Of a stretch of 64,000 nucleotides of DNA, positions 21,225 through 31,756 are shown piece by piece. The DNA lies in contig NZ_JAETWA010000042.1 of the NCBI RefSeq assembly GCF_016774335.1, positions 137,121 to 201,120 of the forward strand. The letters are read 5' to 3'. The position numbers were made by a program, and so were the translations under genes. Under the pieces are notes generated by a model that saw only the letters and a list, made by a program, of their open reading frames with translations, was not told the origin of the DNA and did no database searches. This stretch comes from Luteimonas saliphila. GTDB taxonomy: Bacteria; Pseudomonadota; Gammaproteobacteria; Xanthomonadales; Xanthomonadaceae. Every line of letters starts with the position of its first letter. Positions within the stretch are counted from its first letter, which is position 1.

Positions 21225-22022
21225 ATGAACGACGACACCGCGCGACCCGGACGCAGGCTGTTCGACCTCGACGGTCGCGTGGCCCTGATCACCGGCGGCT
21301 CGCGTGGCCTCGGCCTGCAGATCGCCGAAGCCCTGGGCGACTACGGCGCCACGGTTGCGATCTCCGCGCGCAAGCAGCATGAACTCGACGCCGCGCTCGC
21401 CCACCTGCGCGGGCGCGGCATCCGCGCCGAGGCGTTCGCTGCCGACGTCGGCAAGCCCGAGTCGGTGTCGCAGCTCGTCGCCGCCGTGCTCGATGCGTTC
21501 GGCCAGATCGACATCCTGGTCAACAATGCCGGCGCGAGCTGGGGCGCGGATGCTGCCGACTATCCGCTCGAAGCCTGGGACAAGGTGTTCGACCTCAACG
21601 TGCGCGGGCTGTTCCTGCTCACCCAGCAGGTCGCGAAACGCTCGATGCTGCCGCGCGGCAGCGGTCGCATCATCAACATCGCCTCCATCGCCGGCCTGCG
21701 CGGCAATGCCGGCGGCGCGCTCCGGACCATTGCCTACAACGCCTCCAAGGGTGCTGTCGTGAACCTCACGCGCGCGCTCGCGGCGGAGTGGGGCGGGCAG
21801 GGGATCATCGTGAACGCGATCGCGCCGGGGTTCTTTCCCTCGAAGATGAGCCAGGGCGTGATCGACGCGCTCGGCGAGGAGGCGTTGATGGGCAACGCGC
21901 CGCTGCGCCGGCTGGGCGGCGACGAGGACCTCAAGGGTGCCGCGCTGCTGTTCGCCTCCGATGCCGGCGCGCACATCACCGGCCAGGTCCTCGCGGTCGA
22001 CGGCGGATATACCGCGGTATGA
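21225..22022 (+). CDS. SDR-family oxidoreductase (FabG-like)
   Basis: A 265-residue short-chain dehydrogenase. Cofactor motif is TGGSRGLG (about residues 24-31), then NNAGASWG, the catalytic Ser in NIASIAG, the YNASK Tyr-Lys pair and the classic VDGGYTAV end. It oxidises a hydroxyl or reduces a ketone with NAD(P). An AAGGAG ribosome site lies directly upstream. In a levulinate-like route an SDR converts the 4-keto and 4-hydroxy forms, so this is one of two candidates for that step. Confidence 0.9.
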   Translation: MNDDTARPGRRLFDLDGRVALITGGSRGLGLQIAEALGDYGATVAISARKQHELDAALAHLRGRGIRAEAFAADVGKPESVSQLVAAVLDAFGQIDILVNNAGASWGADAADYPLEAWDKVFDLNVRGLFLLTQQVAKRSMLPRGSGRIINIASIAGLRGNAGGALRTIAYNASKGAVVNLTRALAAEWGGQGIIVNAIAPGFFPSKMSQGVIDALGEEALMGNAPLRRLGGDEDLKGAALLFASDAGAHITGQVLAVDGGYTAV

Positions 22023-22981
22023 GCACCGGCTCGTCGAACATCGGCGCGTCGAAGCCGGGCGCGTTGCGCACGGACCCGCTGGGCATGGGCGACCTGCGCG
22101 GCAAGGTCGCGGTGATCACCGGCGCCGGTTCGGGATTCGGACGCGAGTTCGCGCGCTATGCCGCGCGCGAGGGCATGGCGCTGGTGCTGGTCGACGTGGA
22201 GGCCGATGCCCTGGGCACCACCGTCGCCGAGCTGGAAGCCATCGGCGCGCCGTTGATGCACCGCCGTCTGGACGTGACCGACGGCGAGGCCATGCACGCG
22301 CTGGCGCACGACGCCTGGGCGCGCTACGGCGCGGTGCACCTGCTGTTCAACAACGCCGGCGTGGGTTGCACCGGCCTGGTGTGGGAAGCCAGCGTCGCGG
22401 ACTGGGAATGGGTGCTGGGCGTGAACCTGTGGGGCGCGATCCACGGCCTGCGCGCGTTCGTGCCGCGCATGCTGGCAGAGGGCCATGAGGACGCCAGCTA
22501 TCGCGCGCACATCGTCAACACGGCTTCGATGGCGGGCCTGGTCGATCCGCCGCTTACCGGCCCCTACAACGTCGCCAAGCACGCGGTGGTCTCGCTGTCG
22601 GAAACACTGCACCAGGACCTGTCGCTGGTGACCGACCGGATCGGTTGTTCGGTGCTGTGCCCGTCGTGGGTCGGCACCGGGATCGCTGCGTCCGACCGCA
22701 ACCGCGTGGCCGCGGCAGGGGCGCAGACGCGGGGCGCGGCAGTCGGACGCGCGCTGGTGGAGAAGGCCGTGGCCTCGGCACGGCTCACGGCCGCCGAGGT
22801 CGCGCGCATGACCTTCGACGCCATCGGCGAGCGCCGCTTCTGGATCCTCCCCCATCCGCAGGCGCTCGACGGCGTGCGCGCGCGCAACGAAGCGCTGCTC
22901 GCCGGGCAGGCGCCGCCCGATCCCTACGCCGCGCTGCCGCAACTGCGCGGCCAGCTGGTGGACGCGCTGCGCGCGCCCTGA
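22019..22981 (+). CDS. SDR-family NAD(P)-dependent oxidoreductase
   Basis: A 320-residue classical SDR with TGAGSGFGREFARYAAREG as cofactor motif, NNAGVG, the catalytic Ser in NTASMAGLV and YNVAK. It is about 55 residues longer than its neighbour because of N- and C-terminal extensions, the latter with FWILPHPQAL as seen in a recurrent SDR subgroup of fatty and steroid acid clusters. The start overlaps the preceding SDR stop as ATGA. Confidence 0.88.
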   Translation: MSTGSSNIGASKPGALRTDPLGMGDLRGKVAVITGAGSGFGREFARYAAREGMALVLVDVEADALGTTVAELEAIGAPLMHRRLDVTDGEAMHALAHDAWARYGAVHLLFNNAGVGCTGLVWEASVADWEWVLGVNLWGAIHGLRAFVPRMLAEGHEDASYRAHIVNTASMAGLVDPPLTGPYNVAKHAVVSLSETLHQDLSLVTDRIGCSVLCPSWVGTGIAASDRNRVAAAGAQTRGAAVGRALVEKAVASARLTAAEVARMTFDAIGERRFWILPHPQALDGVRARNEALLAGQAPPDPYAALPQLRGQLVDALRAP

Positions 22982-22994
22982 GCCCGGAGACCCC

Positions 22995-24170
<1,176 letters not shown>

Positions 24171-24182
24171 CGGCCACGACGC

Positions 24183-25301
24183 ATGGATTTCGCCTTCACC
24201 GAAGAACAGCAGATGCTGCAGGACTCGATCCGACGCTACCTGGAATCGGGTTACGGACTGGAACACCGCGCGCGGATCGTCGCCGGCGACGAGGGCTGGT
24301 CGCCGCGGACCTGGGCCGAACTCGCCGAACTCGGCCTGCTGGCGCTCGATATCGACGAGGACGACGGCGGCATCGGCGCGGGACCGGTCGGCACGATGCT
24401 GGTCTCGCAGGCGACCGGAGCGGGACTGCTGGTCGAACCGTTCCATTCCAGCGCGGTGCTGGCCACGCGCGTGGTGTCGTTGCTGGCGCAGGGCGAACGT
24501 CGCGCGCAATTGCTCGATGCGCTGGCTTCGGGCGAGGCGATCGCGGTGCTCGCGCACGAGGAAGGCGATGGCTGGGACGCGCCGCTGGAGACCACGGCGG
24601 TTTCCGAAGGCGATGGCTGGCGCCTGCGCGGCCGCAAGGCCTGCGTCTACCACGCGCCGATGGCGCGCTGGCTGCTGGTCACCGCGCGCTGCGCCGACGG
24701 CGTGGGCGTGTTCGCGGTGGAGTGCGGGGCCGATGGCGTCGACCTGCGCGCCGTGCGCACCCTCGATGGCCAGCGCGCCGCCGACATCGCGCTCGATGTG
24801 CTACTGCCGACCGATGCGCGGTTGGGCGCAGGCGATGCCGCTGCTGCGCTGGGACAGGCGCTGGACCGCGGCATCGCCGCGCTGTGCGCCGACGCGCTCG
24901 GCGTGCTCGACCGGATCCTCGTCGCGACCGTGCGGTACGCCCGCGAGCGCGTCCAGTTCGGCAGCCCGATCGGGCGCTTCCAGGCGCTGCAACACCGCAT
25001 GGCCGACATGTACATGCAGGTCGAACAGGCGCGGTCGATGACCTACCTCGCCACCTCGGCCTGCCTGCAGGACGATCCGGACGCGCGGCGCGCAGCGATC
25101 TCCGCGGCCAAGGTGATCGTCAGCCAGGCCGCGCGCCGGGTCGGTCAGGAAGCGGTCCAGCTGCACGGCGGGATGGGCATGACCGACGAGCTCGACGTCA
25201 GTCACTGCTTCAGGCGGCTGCTCGCCTTCGAGCTGCGCATGGGGACCATCGACGAACATCTGCGGCGCTACCGGGAGACGGTGCAGGCGGACGGTGCGTA
25301 G
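24183..25301 (+). CDS. Acyl-CoA dehydrogenase-like, likely beta subunit of a pair
   Basis: A 372-residue ACAD-fold protein that is more divergent than its neighbour. The FAD-binding middle part lacks the usual xSEPxxGSD loop and reads VLAHEEGDGWDAP. The C-terminal part has FGSPIGRFQALQHRMADMYM and LHGGMGMTDELDVSHCFRRL, as in the FadE29-like partner subunits. No catalytic Glu is evident at the standard place, so it may be structural and FAD-binding only. It is the last enzyme gene before the receptor. Confidence 0.85.
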   Translation: MDFAFTEEQQMLQDSIRRYLESGYGLEHRARIVAGDEGWSPRTWAELAELGLLALDIDEDDGGIGAGPVGTMLVSQATGAGLLVEPFHSSAVLATRVVSLLAQGERRAQLLDALASGEAIAVLAHEEGDGWDAPLETTAVSEGDGWRLRGRKACVYHAPMARWLLVTARCADGVGVFAVECGADGVDLRAVRTLDGQRAADIALDVLLPTDARLGAGDAAAALGQALDRGIAALCADALGVLDRILVATVRYARERVQFGSPIGRFQALQHRMADMYMQVEQARSMTYLATSACLQDDPDARRAAISAAKVIVSQAARRVGQEAVQLHGGMGMTDELDVSHCFRRLLAFELRMGTIDEHLRRYRETVQADGA

Positions 25302-25352
25302 CAACGAAGGACGATCGCGACACGAGACAAGGACACACAACAGGGATCCGGG

Positions 25353-25373
25353 GGCCGCGGCGATACCGCGGCC
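25353..25373 (+). promoter_or_regulatory. Hairpin in the leader of the TonB-dependent receptor gene
   Basis: Perfect 8-bp arms GGCCGCGG / CCGCGGCC with loop CGATA sit in the 114-bp spacer between the last dehydrogenase and the receptor. It could partially terminate or protect the operon mRNA. No independent promoter with clear boxes was seen here. Confidence 0.4.
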
Positions 25374-25415
25374 GACACGGCTCCTCCATCAGGGGTACTA
25401 CGGGAGGGTAGATCC

Positions 25416-27980
25416 ATGAACCGCAACACGATGCACCACGACATGCTGGCCTGGGCGGTCGCGCTCGCACTGGGAAGCGTGGCCGCGAACGCCCACGCGG
25501 CCGGAAGCCCGCAGGCGGAGACGGACCCGCAATCGCAGCCGCAGGCGCAACCTGCACGCGACGAGGTGCCGACCACGCTCGACGCACTGATCGTCACCGC
25601 ACAGAAGCGCGAGGAAGCGCTGCAGGACGTGCCCATCACCATGAGCGTGCTGCCCGAGCAGCTCCTGCAGGACGCCGGCGCGCGCGACATCAAGGAGATG
25701 CAGACCCTGGTCTCGGGCCTGAGCGTCAGCAGCACCAGTTCCGAAAGCCAGACCACGGTGCGCATCCGCGGCGTCGGCACGGTCGGCGACAACCCGGGGC
25801 TGGAGTCCTCGGTCGGCGTGGTGATCGACGGCGTGTACCGCCCGCGCAACGGCGTCGGCTTCGGCGACCTCGGCCCGGTGGAGCGCATCGAGGTGCTCAA
25901 GGGACCGCAGGGCACGGTATTCGGCAAGAACACCTCGGCCGGCCTGATCAACATCATCACCCGCAGCCCCGGGTTCAACCAGGGCGCGGAAGCCGAGGTG
26001 ACCGTGGGCAATTACGGCGCGATCGGCGTGGCCGCCGGCTACAACGACGCCTTCAGCGACACCGTCGCCTTCAGCGTACATGCGGTCAAGCGCGTGCGCG
26101 ATGGCTTCATGGATGTAGAGACCGGCGCCGGACCGCGCACCAGCCGCGAGGACGGCGACCAGAACTTCCACTCGCTGCGCGGCCAGTTGCTGTTCGAACC
26201 GAACGACGACCTGCGCATCCGCCTGATCGCCGATTACGCCAACCGCGAGGAGGAATGCTGCGCGGCGGTGACCACCACCCGCGGCCCGACGGCCGCGATC
26301 GTCAACGCGCTGGTCGGCGGCAATGCGGTGATCCCGGTGCCCGATCCGGACCGGCGCCTGGCCTACGGCAACGACATCACCCGCCAGTCGGTCGAGGACA
26401 AGGGCGTGTCGGCGCAGGTCGACTGGGACATGCCCTGGCTGGGCAATGCGACCCTGACCTCGATCACCGCCGCGCGCGAATGGAAGAACATCGGCGCCCA
26501 GGACCTGGACTTCACCACCGCGCCGATCTGGACGAGGTTCTACGGCGAGGGCGAGAACGATGTCGGCTTCGAGACCTTCAGCCAGGAACTGCGCCTGACC
26601 GGCTCCGGCGAAAGGATCGACTGGATGGCGGGCGTGTTCTACGCCGACGAGGACCTGGTGCGCAACGACAGCATCACCATGGGTCCGGCCTACGAGCCCT
26701 ACCTGTCGATCGCGCTCCTGAGCAACATCGCCGCTTCGTTCCCGCCGGGACTGGTCGATACCAGCAATCCCGCGCTGTTCCTGTCGCAGGCGGCGGGACG
26801 TCCCTACGGCACCACCTTCGTCGGCCCCGGCAGCCACGACCATTTCGAGCAGAACGCGCGCAGCACGGCGCTGTTCACCAACAACGTCTGGCATGCCAGC
26901 GACGCGCTCGATGTCACCTTCGGCGCGCGCTACACCCGGGAGCGCAAGCAGCTGGCCTCGACCTACGCCAATCCGAACGGCGGCGTCGGTTGCCTCAACG
27001 GACTCACCAACCCGGCTCAGGTCGGCGCGGCGCTGGGTGCGCGTGGCGTGCCCGGTCCCTACATCGCCGCGCTGGTGCCGACGGTGATCGGCTACATGTG
27101 CCTGCCGTGGAGCAACGTGCAGCACCACGGCCGGCGGACCCGGCAGGAGCGCGAGGAGGAGGAATGGTCCGGCGCGCTGCGCGCCTCGTACCGCTGGAAC
27201 GACAGCCTGATGACCTACGCCTCGGCGGCGCGCGGCTACAAGGCCGGCGGCTTCAACCTCGACCGCGTGCAGTCGGCGAACGGGCTGTCGTCGGGCGCGG
27301 CGGGCATCACCCCGGTGGACGACACCTCTTTCCCGGGCGAGTTCGTCGACAGCTACGAGATCGGCGCCAAGTCCACGCTGGCCGGCGGCAATCTGCTGTT
27401 CAACGCCGCGCTGTTCCACCAGACCTTCAGCGACTTCCAGCTCAACAGCTTCATCGGCACCAGCTACGTGGTGCGCTCGATCCCGGAACTGCGCAGCCGC
27501 GGCCTCGACCTCGACCTGATGTGGCGGACGCCGGTCGACGGACTCTCGCTGCAGGGCGGCGCGACCTACCTGCGGGCGAGGTTCGGCGACGACCTCCTGC
27601 CCGACGCCGACCTGGCGCTGCTGCCGGGCGCCACCCCCGGCTTCATGCCGCGCTGGCAGGCCAACGCATCGGCCACCTGGGAATGGGACATCGCCGAGCG
27701 CATGCTGGGCCGCGCCTACCTCGGCGCGCGCTACACCGCCGACCACAACACCGGTTCCGACCTCGACCCGCAGAAGTTCCAGCAGGCCTACACCCTGGTC
27801 GATGCGCGACTGGTGCTGGGTGCGCGCGACCGGCGCTGGTCGGTGGAACTGTGGGGACGCAATCTCACCGACGAGACCTACAGCCAGGTCGGTTTCGATG
27901 CGCCGATCCAGACCGGTTCCTGGAACGCCTTCCTCGGCGCGCCGCGCACCTACGGCGTGACGCTGCGGTTGATGTACTGA
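25416..27980 (+). CDS. TonB-dependent outer-membrane receptor
   Basis: This 854-residue receptor has a signal peptide ending near ANAHA (about residue 28) and a Gln/Pro-rich stretch. A TonB-box-like DALIVTAQKREE precedes a plug domain with RIRGVGTVG, VVIDGVYRPR and LKGPQGTVFGKNTSAGLINIIT. A 22-strand barrel follows, ending in the aromatic terminus TYGVTLRLMY. The style is that of sphingomonad receptors tied to catabolic clusters rather than siderophore receptors. Its position suggests it imports the hydrophobic substrate of the island. A GGGAGGG ribosome site lies upstream. Confidence 0.92.
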   Translation: MNRNTMHHDMLAWAVALALGSVAANAHAAGSPQAETDPQSQPQAQPARDEVPTTLDALIVTAQKREEALQDVPITMSVLPEQLLQDAGARDIKEMQTLVSGLSVSSTSSESQTTVRIRGVGTVGDNPGLESSVGVVIDGVYRPRNGVGFGDLGPVERIEVLKGPQGTVFGKNTSAGLINIITRSPGFNQGAEAEVTVGNYGAIGVAAGYNDAFSDTVAFSVHAVKRVRDGFMDVETGAGPRTSREDGDQNFHSLRGQLLFEPNDDLRIRLIADYANREEECCAAVTTTRGPTAAIVNALVGGNAVIPVPDPDRRLAYGNDITRQSVEDKGVSAQVDWDMPWLGNATLTSITAAREWKNIGAQDLDFTTAPIWTRFYGEGENDVGFETFSQELRLTGSGERIDWMAGVFYADEDLVRNDSITMGPAYEPYLSIALLSNIAASFPPGLVDTSNPALFLSQAAGRPYGTTFVGPGSHDHFEQNARSTALFTNNVWHASDALDVTFGARYTRERKQLASTYANPNGGVGCLNGLTNPAQVGAALGARGVPGPYIAALVPTVIGYMCLPWSNVQHHGRRTRQEREEEEWSGALRASYRWNDSLMTYASAARGYKAGGFNLDRVQSANGLSSGAAGITPVDDTSFPGEFVDSYEIGAKSTLAGGNLLFNAALFHQTFSDFQLNSFIGTSYVVRSIPELRSRGLDLDLMWRTPVDGLSLQGGATYLRARFGDDLLPDADLALLPGATPGFMPRWQANASATWEWDIAERMLGRAYLGARYTADHNTGSDLDPQKFQQAYTLVDARLVLGARDRRWSVELWGRNLTDETYSQVGFDAPIQTGSWNAFLGAPRTYGVTLRLMY

Positions 27981-28111
27981 ACGGGGAGGGGCGCGTGCGT
28001 CCGCCGGGAGAGGGCGGCCGCATAGCGTCCACTGGCGCGCGAAGCGCGTCGGGCGCGGTATCGGTGGCGCGCGGGGCTCCGCGCGATGCGCGTTCGCGGC
28101 GTTCGCGGATC

Positions 28112-28801
28112 TCAGGTGCCCGTGGCCGTACCCCGATCGCGTCCCGGCGGCTCGAACGGAATCGTCTCCGGCGCCACCGCGCCGCCGCTGATGATGAAGC
28201 TCATCGCCTGGTCGACGGTCCAGTCGGTGGGCGTGAGCTTCTCCACCGGCACGATCTCGAGATAGCCGGAGGTCGGGTTGGGCGTGGTCGGCACGTAGAC
28301 CGCGGCGAGCTCGCGACCCGTGCCCTGCTCGCGGATCACGCGGGTGACGAAGCCGACCGACTTCATCTGGTCGTGCGGGAAATCGATCAGCACCACGCGC
28401 TGGGTGCCGTCGGGCTTGGTCTGCAGGATGTCGAGCAGCTTGCGCGCACTGGAGTAGATCACGTTCGCCAGCGGGATGCGCTGCACGAGGGCCTCCACCC
28501 AGCCCAGCAGGCGCTGGCCGACCACGCGCCGCGCCAGCCAGCCGACCGCGAGGATCAGAAACAGCGTCGCCACCATCGCGATCGTGGCCTGCACCGAATC
28601 GGCGTTGATCCATCCCAGCGCGCTCGGGAACCAGGCCGCGATCTGGTGCGACAGCGGGCCGACCCAGTGCCGGCTCATGTCCGACAGCAGCACGAAGACG
28701 AACTTGACCACCACCCAGGTCAGCCAGATCGGCAGCAGGGTCAGCAATCCGGTGAGGAACAGGCGCTGCAGGCGCTGCGCCAGCGAAGGGGGCGATGACA
28801 T
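28112..28801 (-). CDS. DUF502 family membrane protein
   Basis: A 229-residue inner-membrane protein of the DUF502 family. It has two hydrophobic segments (about 13-40 and 67-88), a conserved cytoplasmic-side part RIPLANVIYSSARKLLDIL, and VVLIDFPHDQMKSVGFVT with YVPTTPNPTSGYLEIVP. The C-terminal tail is Gly/Thr-rich. No biochemical function is known to me. It is 46 bp downstream of the Ser/Thr kinase on the same strand and may be cotranscribed with it. Confidence 0.85.
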   Translation of the reverse strand: MSSPPSLAQRLQRLFLTGLLTLLPIWLTWVVVKFVFVLLSDMSRHWVGPLSHQIAAWFPSALGWINADSVQATIAMVATLFLILAVGWLARRVVGQRLLGWVEALVQRIPLANVIYSSARKLLDILQTKPDGTQRVVLIDFPHDQMKSVGFVTRVIREQGTGRELAAVYVPTTPNPTSGYLEIVPVEKLTPTDWTVDQAMSFIISGGAVAPETIPFEPPGRDRGTATGT

Positions 28802-28847
28802 GCGCCGATCTTACCGGCTGGCGAGCCGCTCGCCGTCCCGAGCTTCG

Positions 28848-30911
28848 CTAGAGCTCGCGCACCAGGCGGAAGCCGACGTCGTCGTAGCCGCGGTCGGGGT
28901 CGAGCGTGCGCGACGCGCTGTCGGTGCGCCAGCTGGCACCGGCGACGGTGCGCCGCGAGCAGTTGGCCGTACAGTCCGCGCGCCACTCGGACACGATGCG
29001 CGCGCCGCCGGCAGCCGCCAGGCTGGCCGCCTCGGCGGTGGTCGGCAGGCGGTAGCGGTAACCGTCGCGCTGCCCGAGCCACTGCGCGTAGGCCTCGGCG
29101 TCCTTCCACGACACGCAGACCACGGGATCGCCGCCGCCCTGTTCGAACCCGGGGGTGGTCCAGTCGCGGCGGTCCAGCACGCGCAGCAGCGAGATGCGTT
29201 CGCGGCACAGCGCCGGTTCGCGCCCGGTGACCTCGGCGAAGCGCGCGTAGCCGGCGCGGCTGACCGGACTGACGAACGCCGCCAGCGGACGCGTGGCGCC
29301 GTCCAGCACCACCATCCCGTCGAGATTGCCGGGGTCGCGGCCCTGCAGGTCGGGGATGCGTTCGGCCTGCGCACGCAACTGCTGCACGGTCGCATCCGGC
29401 AGGCCGGCCACGCGCGCGTGCTCGACCAGGCGCAATGCATCGGTGCGATTGACGCGGCGCGAGGCGATCGCGATCCGCGCGCGCAGCGCCTTGTCCACGC
29501 GCGCCCGGTGGTTGGCGCGCGCGCTGGCGGACGGCGACGCGGCTTCCTGCACGCGCGCAGCCGCCTGCAGCAGGTGGGTGGCCTCGGCATCCCGACCCGC
29601 GACGATCGCCCCGGTCGCGGATTCGCCCAGCGCATCGAGCAGGGCGGTGGAAGCGACGGCCAGCTGCGGGTGCCCGGCTTCCGCCCGCACGGCTTCGAGC
29701 AGGCTGTCGAGTGCGCTCTCGCCGTTGGGGGTCGCGAGCCGGCCGGTACGCATCCGTTCGCGCGCACGTTCGATCGCCTGGTCCGCGACCGACAGCGGCG
29801 CGGCGCCGTGCATCGTCGCGGCGCCGCCGTCGGCGATCCCGCCGTTTCCGGGCGCCATCGCCGCGGCGGAGACGGAGGACGCGTCCGTCGGCGAACTCGC
29901 CGACGAGGCGGGTGCGGCCTCACCGTCGGCGACGTCCTCCGCCAGGTGCCGCCATGGCATCCCCAGGCCGATGGCGGCGGCGCAGACCAGGCCCACCGCC
30001 ACCCATGCGGGCTTCGGCAAGCGCTGCAGGCGCGCGGCAGCGCCGTAGGCGAAGTCCTGCAGCCGTGCGCCATGGCTGCCTCCGGAGAGCGGGACGCGTT
30101 CGAGCGCCGCGAGCATCTGCGTGGCATCCGGGAATCGCTTGCGCGGCGACTTGGCGAGCGCGCGGTCCATGAAGGACTGCCACTGGCGCAGGCCCGGCGG
30201 CAGCTTCGGCAGCGGACTCTGCGCGTGCTGGATCGCCATCGCCAGCGCGTCGTCGGCCTTGTAGGGCAGCTCGCCGGTCAGCATTTCCCAGGCCAGTACG
30301 CCGACGCTGTAGAGGTCGGCGCGATGGTCGACCTGCTGCCCGCGCGCCTGTTCCGGCGCCATGTACGCGGTGCTGCCGACGGCCAGGCCGGTCATCGTCA
30401 CCCGGGTGCCATGGCCGCGGCGCAGGGCGATGCCGAAGTCGGCGAGCAGCGGCCGGTCGGCCTCGTCGAACAGCACGTTCTCGGCCTTGACGTCGCGGTG
30501 GATCACGCCGCGCGCATGGGCGAACGCGAGCGCGGACAGCAGCGCGCGCAGGATCTCGCGCACCCGCTGCGGATCGCCGGTGAGCCTGCGCTGGCCGACA
30601 TGCCCGCGCGGCAGGTGCGGCATGGCGTACCAAGGCAGGCCGTCGGCGGTGCGGCCGACCTCGTGGATGCCGACGATGTGCGGATGCTCGAGCCGGGCGA
30701 TCGTGCGCGCCTCGTTCTCGAAGCGGCGACGGCTGACTTCGTCGGCCAGCGCCTCGGGCAGCATCACCTTGATCGCGACCTCGCGCCCCAGCGACAGCTG
30801 GGTGCCCAGGTACACCGTCGACATCCCGCCCGTGCCGACCACGCGCGAAACGCGGTAACCGGCGATCTCCGGCAACGGTCGGTGTGCGTCCTGTGTCGGC
30901 CAACCCGTCAT
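28848..30911 (-). CDS. Membrane Ser/Thr protein kinase with C-terminal FGE-like domain
   Basis: A 687-residue bacterial Hanks-type kinase. The glycine loop is GTGGMSTVYLG (26-36), the ATP lysine is K48, HRD is at 138-140, DFG at 158-160 and APEQARG follows in the activation segment. A single membrane helix near 303-320 separates it from a periplasmic part: an Ala-rich helical region, then a formylglycine-generating-enzyme-like domain from about 520 to the end (VCVSWKDAEAYAQWLG, RLPTTAEA, GASWRTDSASR, VGFRLVREL). The active-site cysteines of true FGE are absent, so this domain probably binds a ligand. ATG 30911 is chosen because the kinase fold starts right after it. Confidence 0.88.
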   Translation of the reverse strand: MTGWPTQDAHRPLPEIAGYRVSRVVGTGGMSTVYLGTQLSLGREVAIKVMLPEALADEVSRRRFENEARTIARLEHPHIVGIHEVGRTADGLPWYAMPHLPRGHVGQRRLTGDPQRVREILRALLSALAFAHARGVIHRDVKAENVLFDEADRPLLADFGIALRRGHGTRVTMTGLAVGSTAYMAPEQARGQQVDHRADLYSVGVLAWEMLTGELPYKADDALAMAIQHAQSPLPKLPPGLRQWQSFMDRALAKSPRKRFPDATQMLAALERVPLSGGSHGARLQDFAYGAAARLQRLPKPAWVAVGLVCAAAIGLGMPWRHLAEDVADGEAAPASSASSPTDASSVSAAAMAPGNGGIADGGAATMHGAAPLSVADQAIERARERMRTGRLATPNGESALDSLLEAVRAEAGHPQLAVASTALLDALGESATGAIVAGRDAEATHLLQAAARVQEAASPSASARANHRARVDKALRARIAIASRRVNRTDALRLVEHARVAGLPDATVQQLRAQAERIPDLQGRDPGNLDGMVVLDGATRPLAAFVSPVSRAGYARFAEVTGREPALCRERISLLRVLDRRDWTTPGFEQGGGDPVVCVSWKDAEAYAQWLGQRDGYRYRLPTTAEAASLAAAGGARIVSEWRADCTANCSRRTVAGASWRTDSASRTLDPDRGYDDVGFRLVREL

Positions 30912-31095
30912 GCAGCCCCCTGTCCAACGCCGCCGAGCATACACAGCCCGGGCTGCGCGCCCGGTGAACCGTCGCCCGCGCGATGCGGGCGCGGCAGGTC
31001 GTGGGGGCGCGATCCGCGCCCGTGCGCGGAGGGATGTCGCGAAGAATCCCCACGACATGGCTCGCGGACCTAGCGGGAGTCCGGGGATGGGTCGC

Positions 31096-31542
31096 TCAGC
31101 GGCGCTTGCGCCGCACGTAGAGCTGCTTGCGCACCCGCGCGACCACGTCGCCTTCGGCATCGACCACGGCGGTCTCGAACCAGTGCAGGTGCTTGTCGCC
31201 GGCCGCGGTCGCCTCGCGGATGCCGTCCAGCGTGGCCTCGTCGAGCCGGAATTCCGCCGCTACCGTGCCCTTGCCCGGCTTGACGAATTCGATCGCGCCG
31301 GCGCGGTCCCAGACGATGTAGTCGCGACCCAGCGCCTGCAGGGTCATGATCATCCAGAACGGATCGGTCATCGAGAACAGGTTGCCGCCGAAGTGGGTGC
31401 GCACGTAGTTGCGGTTCCACGGCCGCATCCGCAGCTCGACCCGGGCGTGGCGCCAGTCGCCGGACAGATGGGTGACGTGGATCCCGGCGGCGGCGAACGG
31501 CGGCCACAGGTTGAAGACCCAGCGCAGCAGGGAAGGACGCAT
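31096..31542 (-). CDS. DUF4442 hotdog-fold protein, possible thioesterase
   Basis: A 148-residue protein of the DUF4442 (YiiD C-terminal-like) hotdog family. Typical parts are RPWNRNYVRTHFGGNLFSMTDPFWMIM and the Lys/Arg-rich end VRKQLYVRRKRR. Related proteins are predicted acyl thioesterases; no substrate is assigned. It stands alone between the kinase and the thioredoxin gene. A palindrome CCATAC-N6-GTATGG at 31576-31593 lies just upstream and could be a repressor site. Confidence 0.75.
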   Translation of the reverse strand: MRPSLLRWVFNLWPPFAAAGIHVTHLSGDWRHARVELRMRPWNRNYVRTHFGGNLFSMTDPFWMIMTLQALGRDYIVWDRAGAIEFVKPGKGTVAAEFRLDEATLDGIREATAAGDKHLHWFETAVVDAEGDVVARVRKQLYVRRKRR

Positions 31543-31756
31543 CGCGGCACCGTTCGGGCGGGGAACGCGAGCCTACCATACGCAAAAGTATGGAGGTGGC
31601 CCGGCGCTCCTCAAGGATGTTCGGAACGTGTCGCGCAAGTCCCGGCGCTGGACCCAGAGGTGGGCACGCCAGGCCCCGATCACCACGTTGTGCTGCGTGC
31701 CTCCCCGGGGAGCCGGGGTCGCGTCCGACGGCGACCCGGCCCCGCCGCGGCGACCG

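Noticed and set aside
27981..28111. Terminator after the TonB-dependent receptor
   Set aside because: Several short GCGCGC palindromes occur, but none has a convincing long stem followed by a T-tract.
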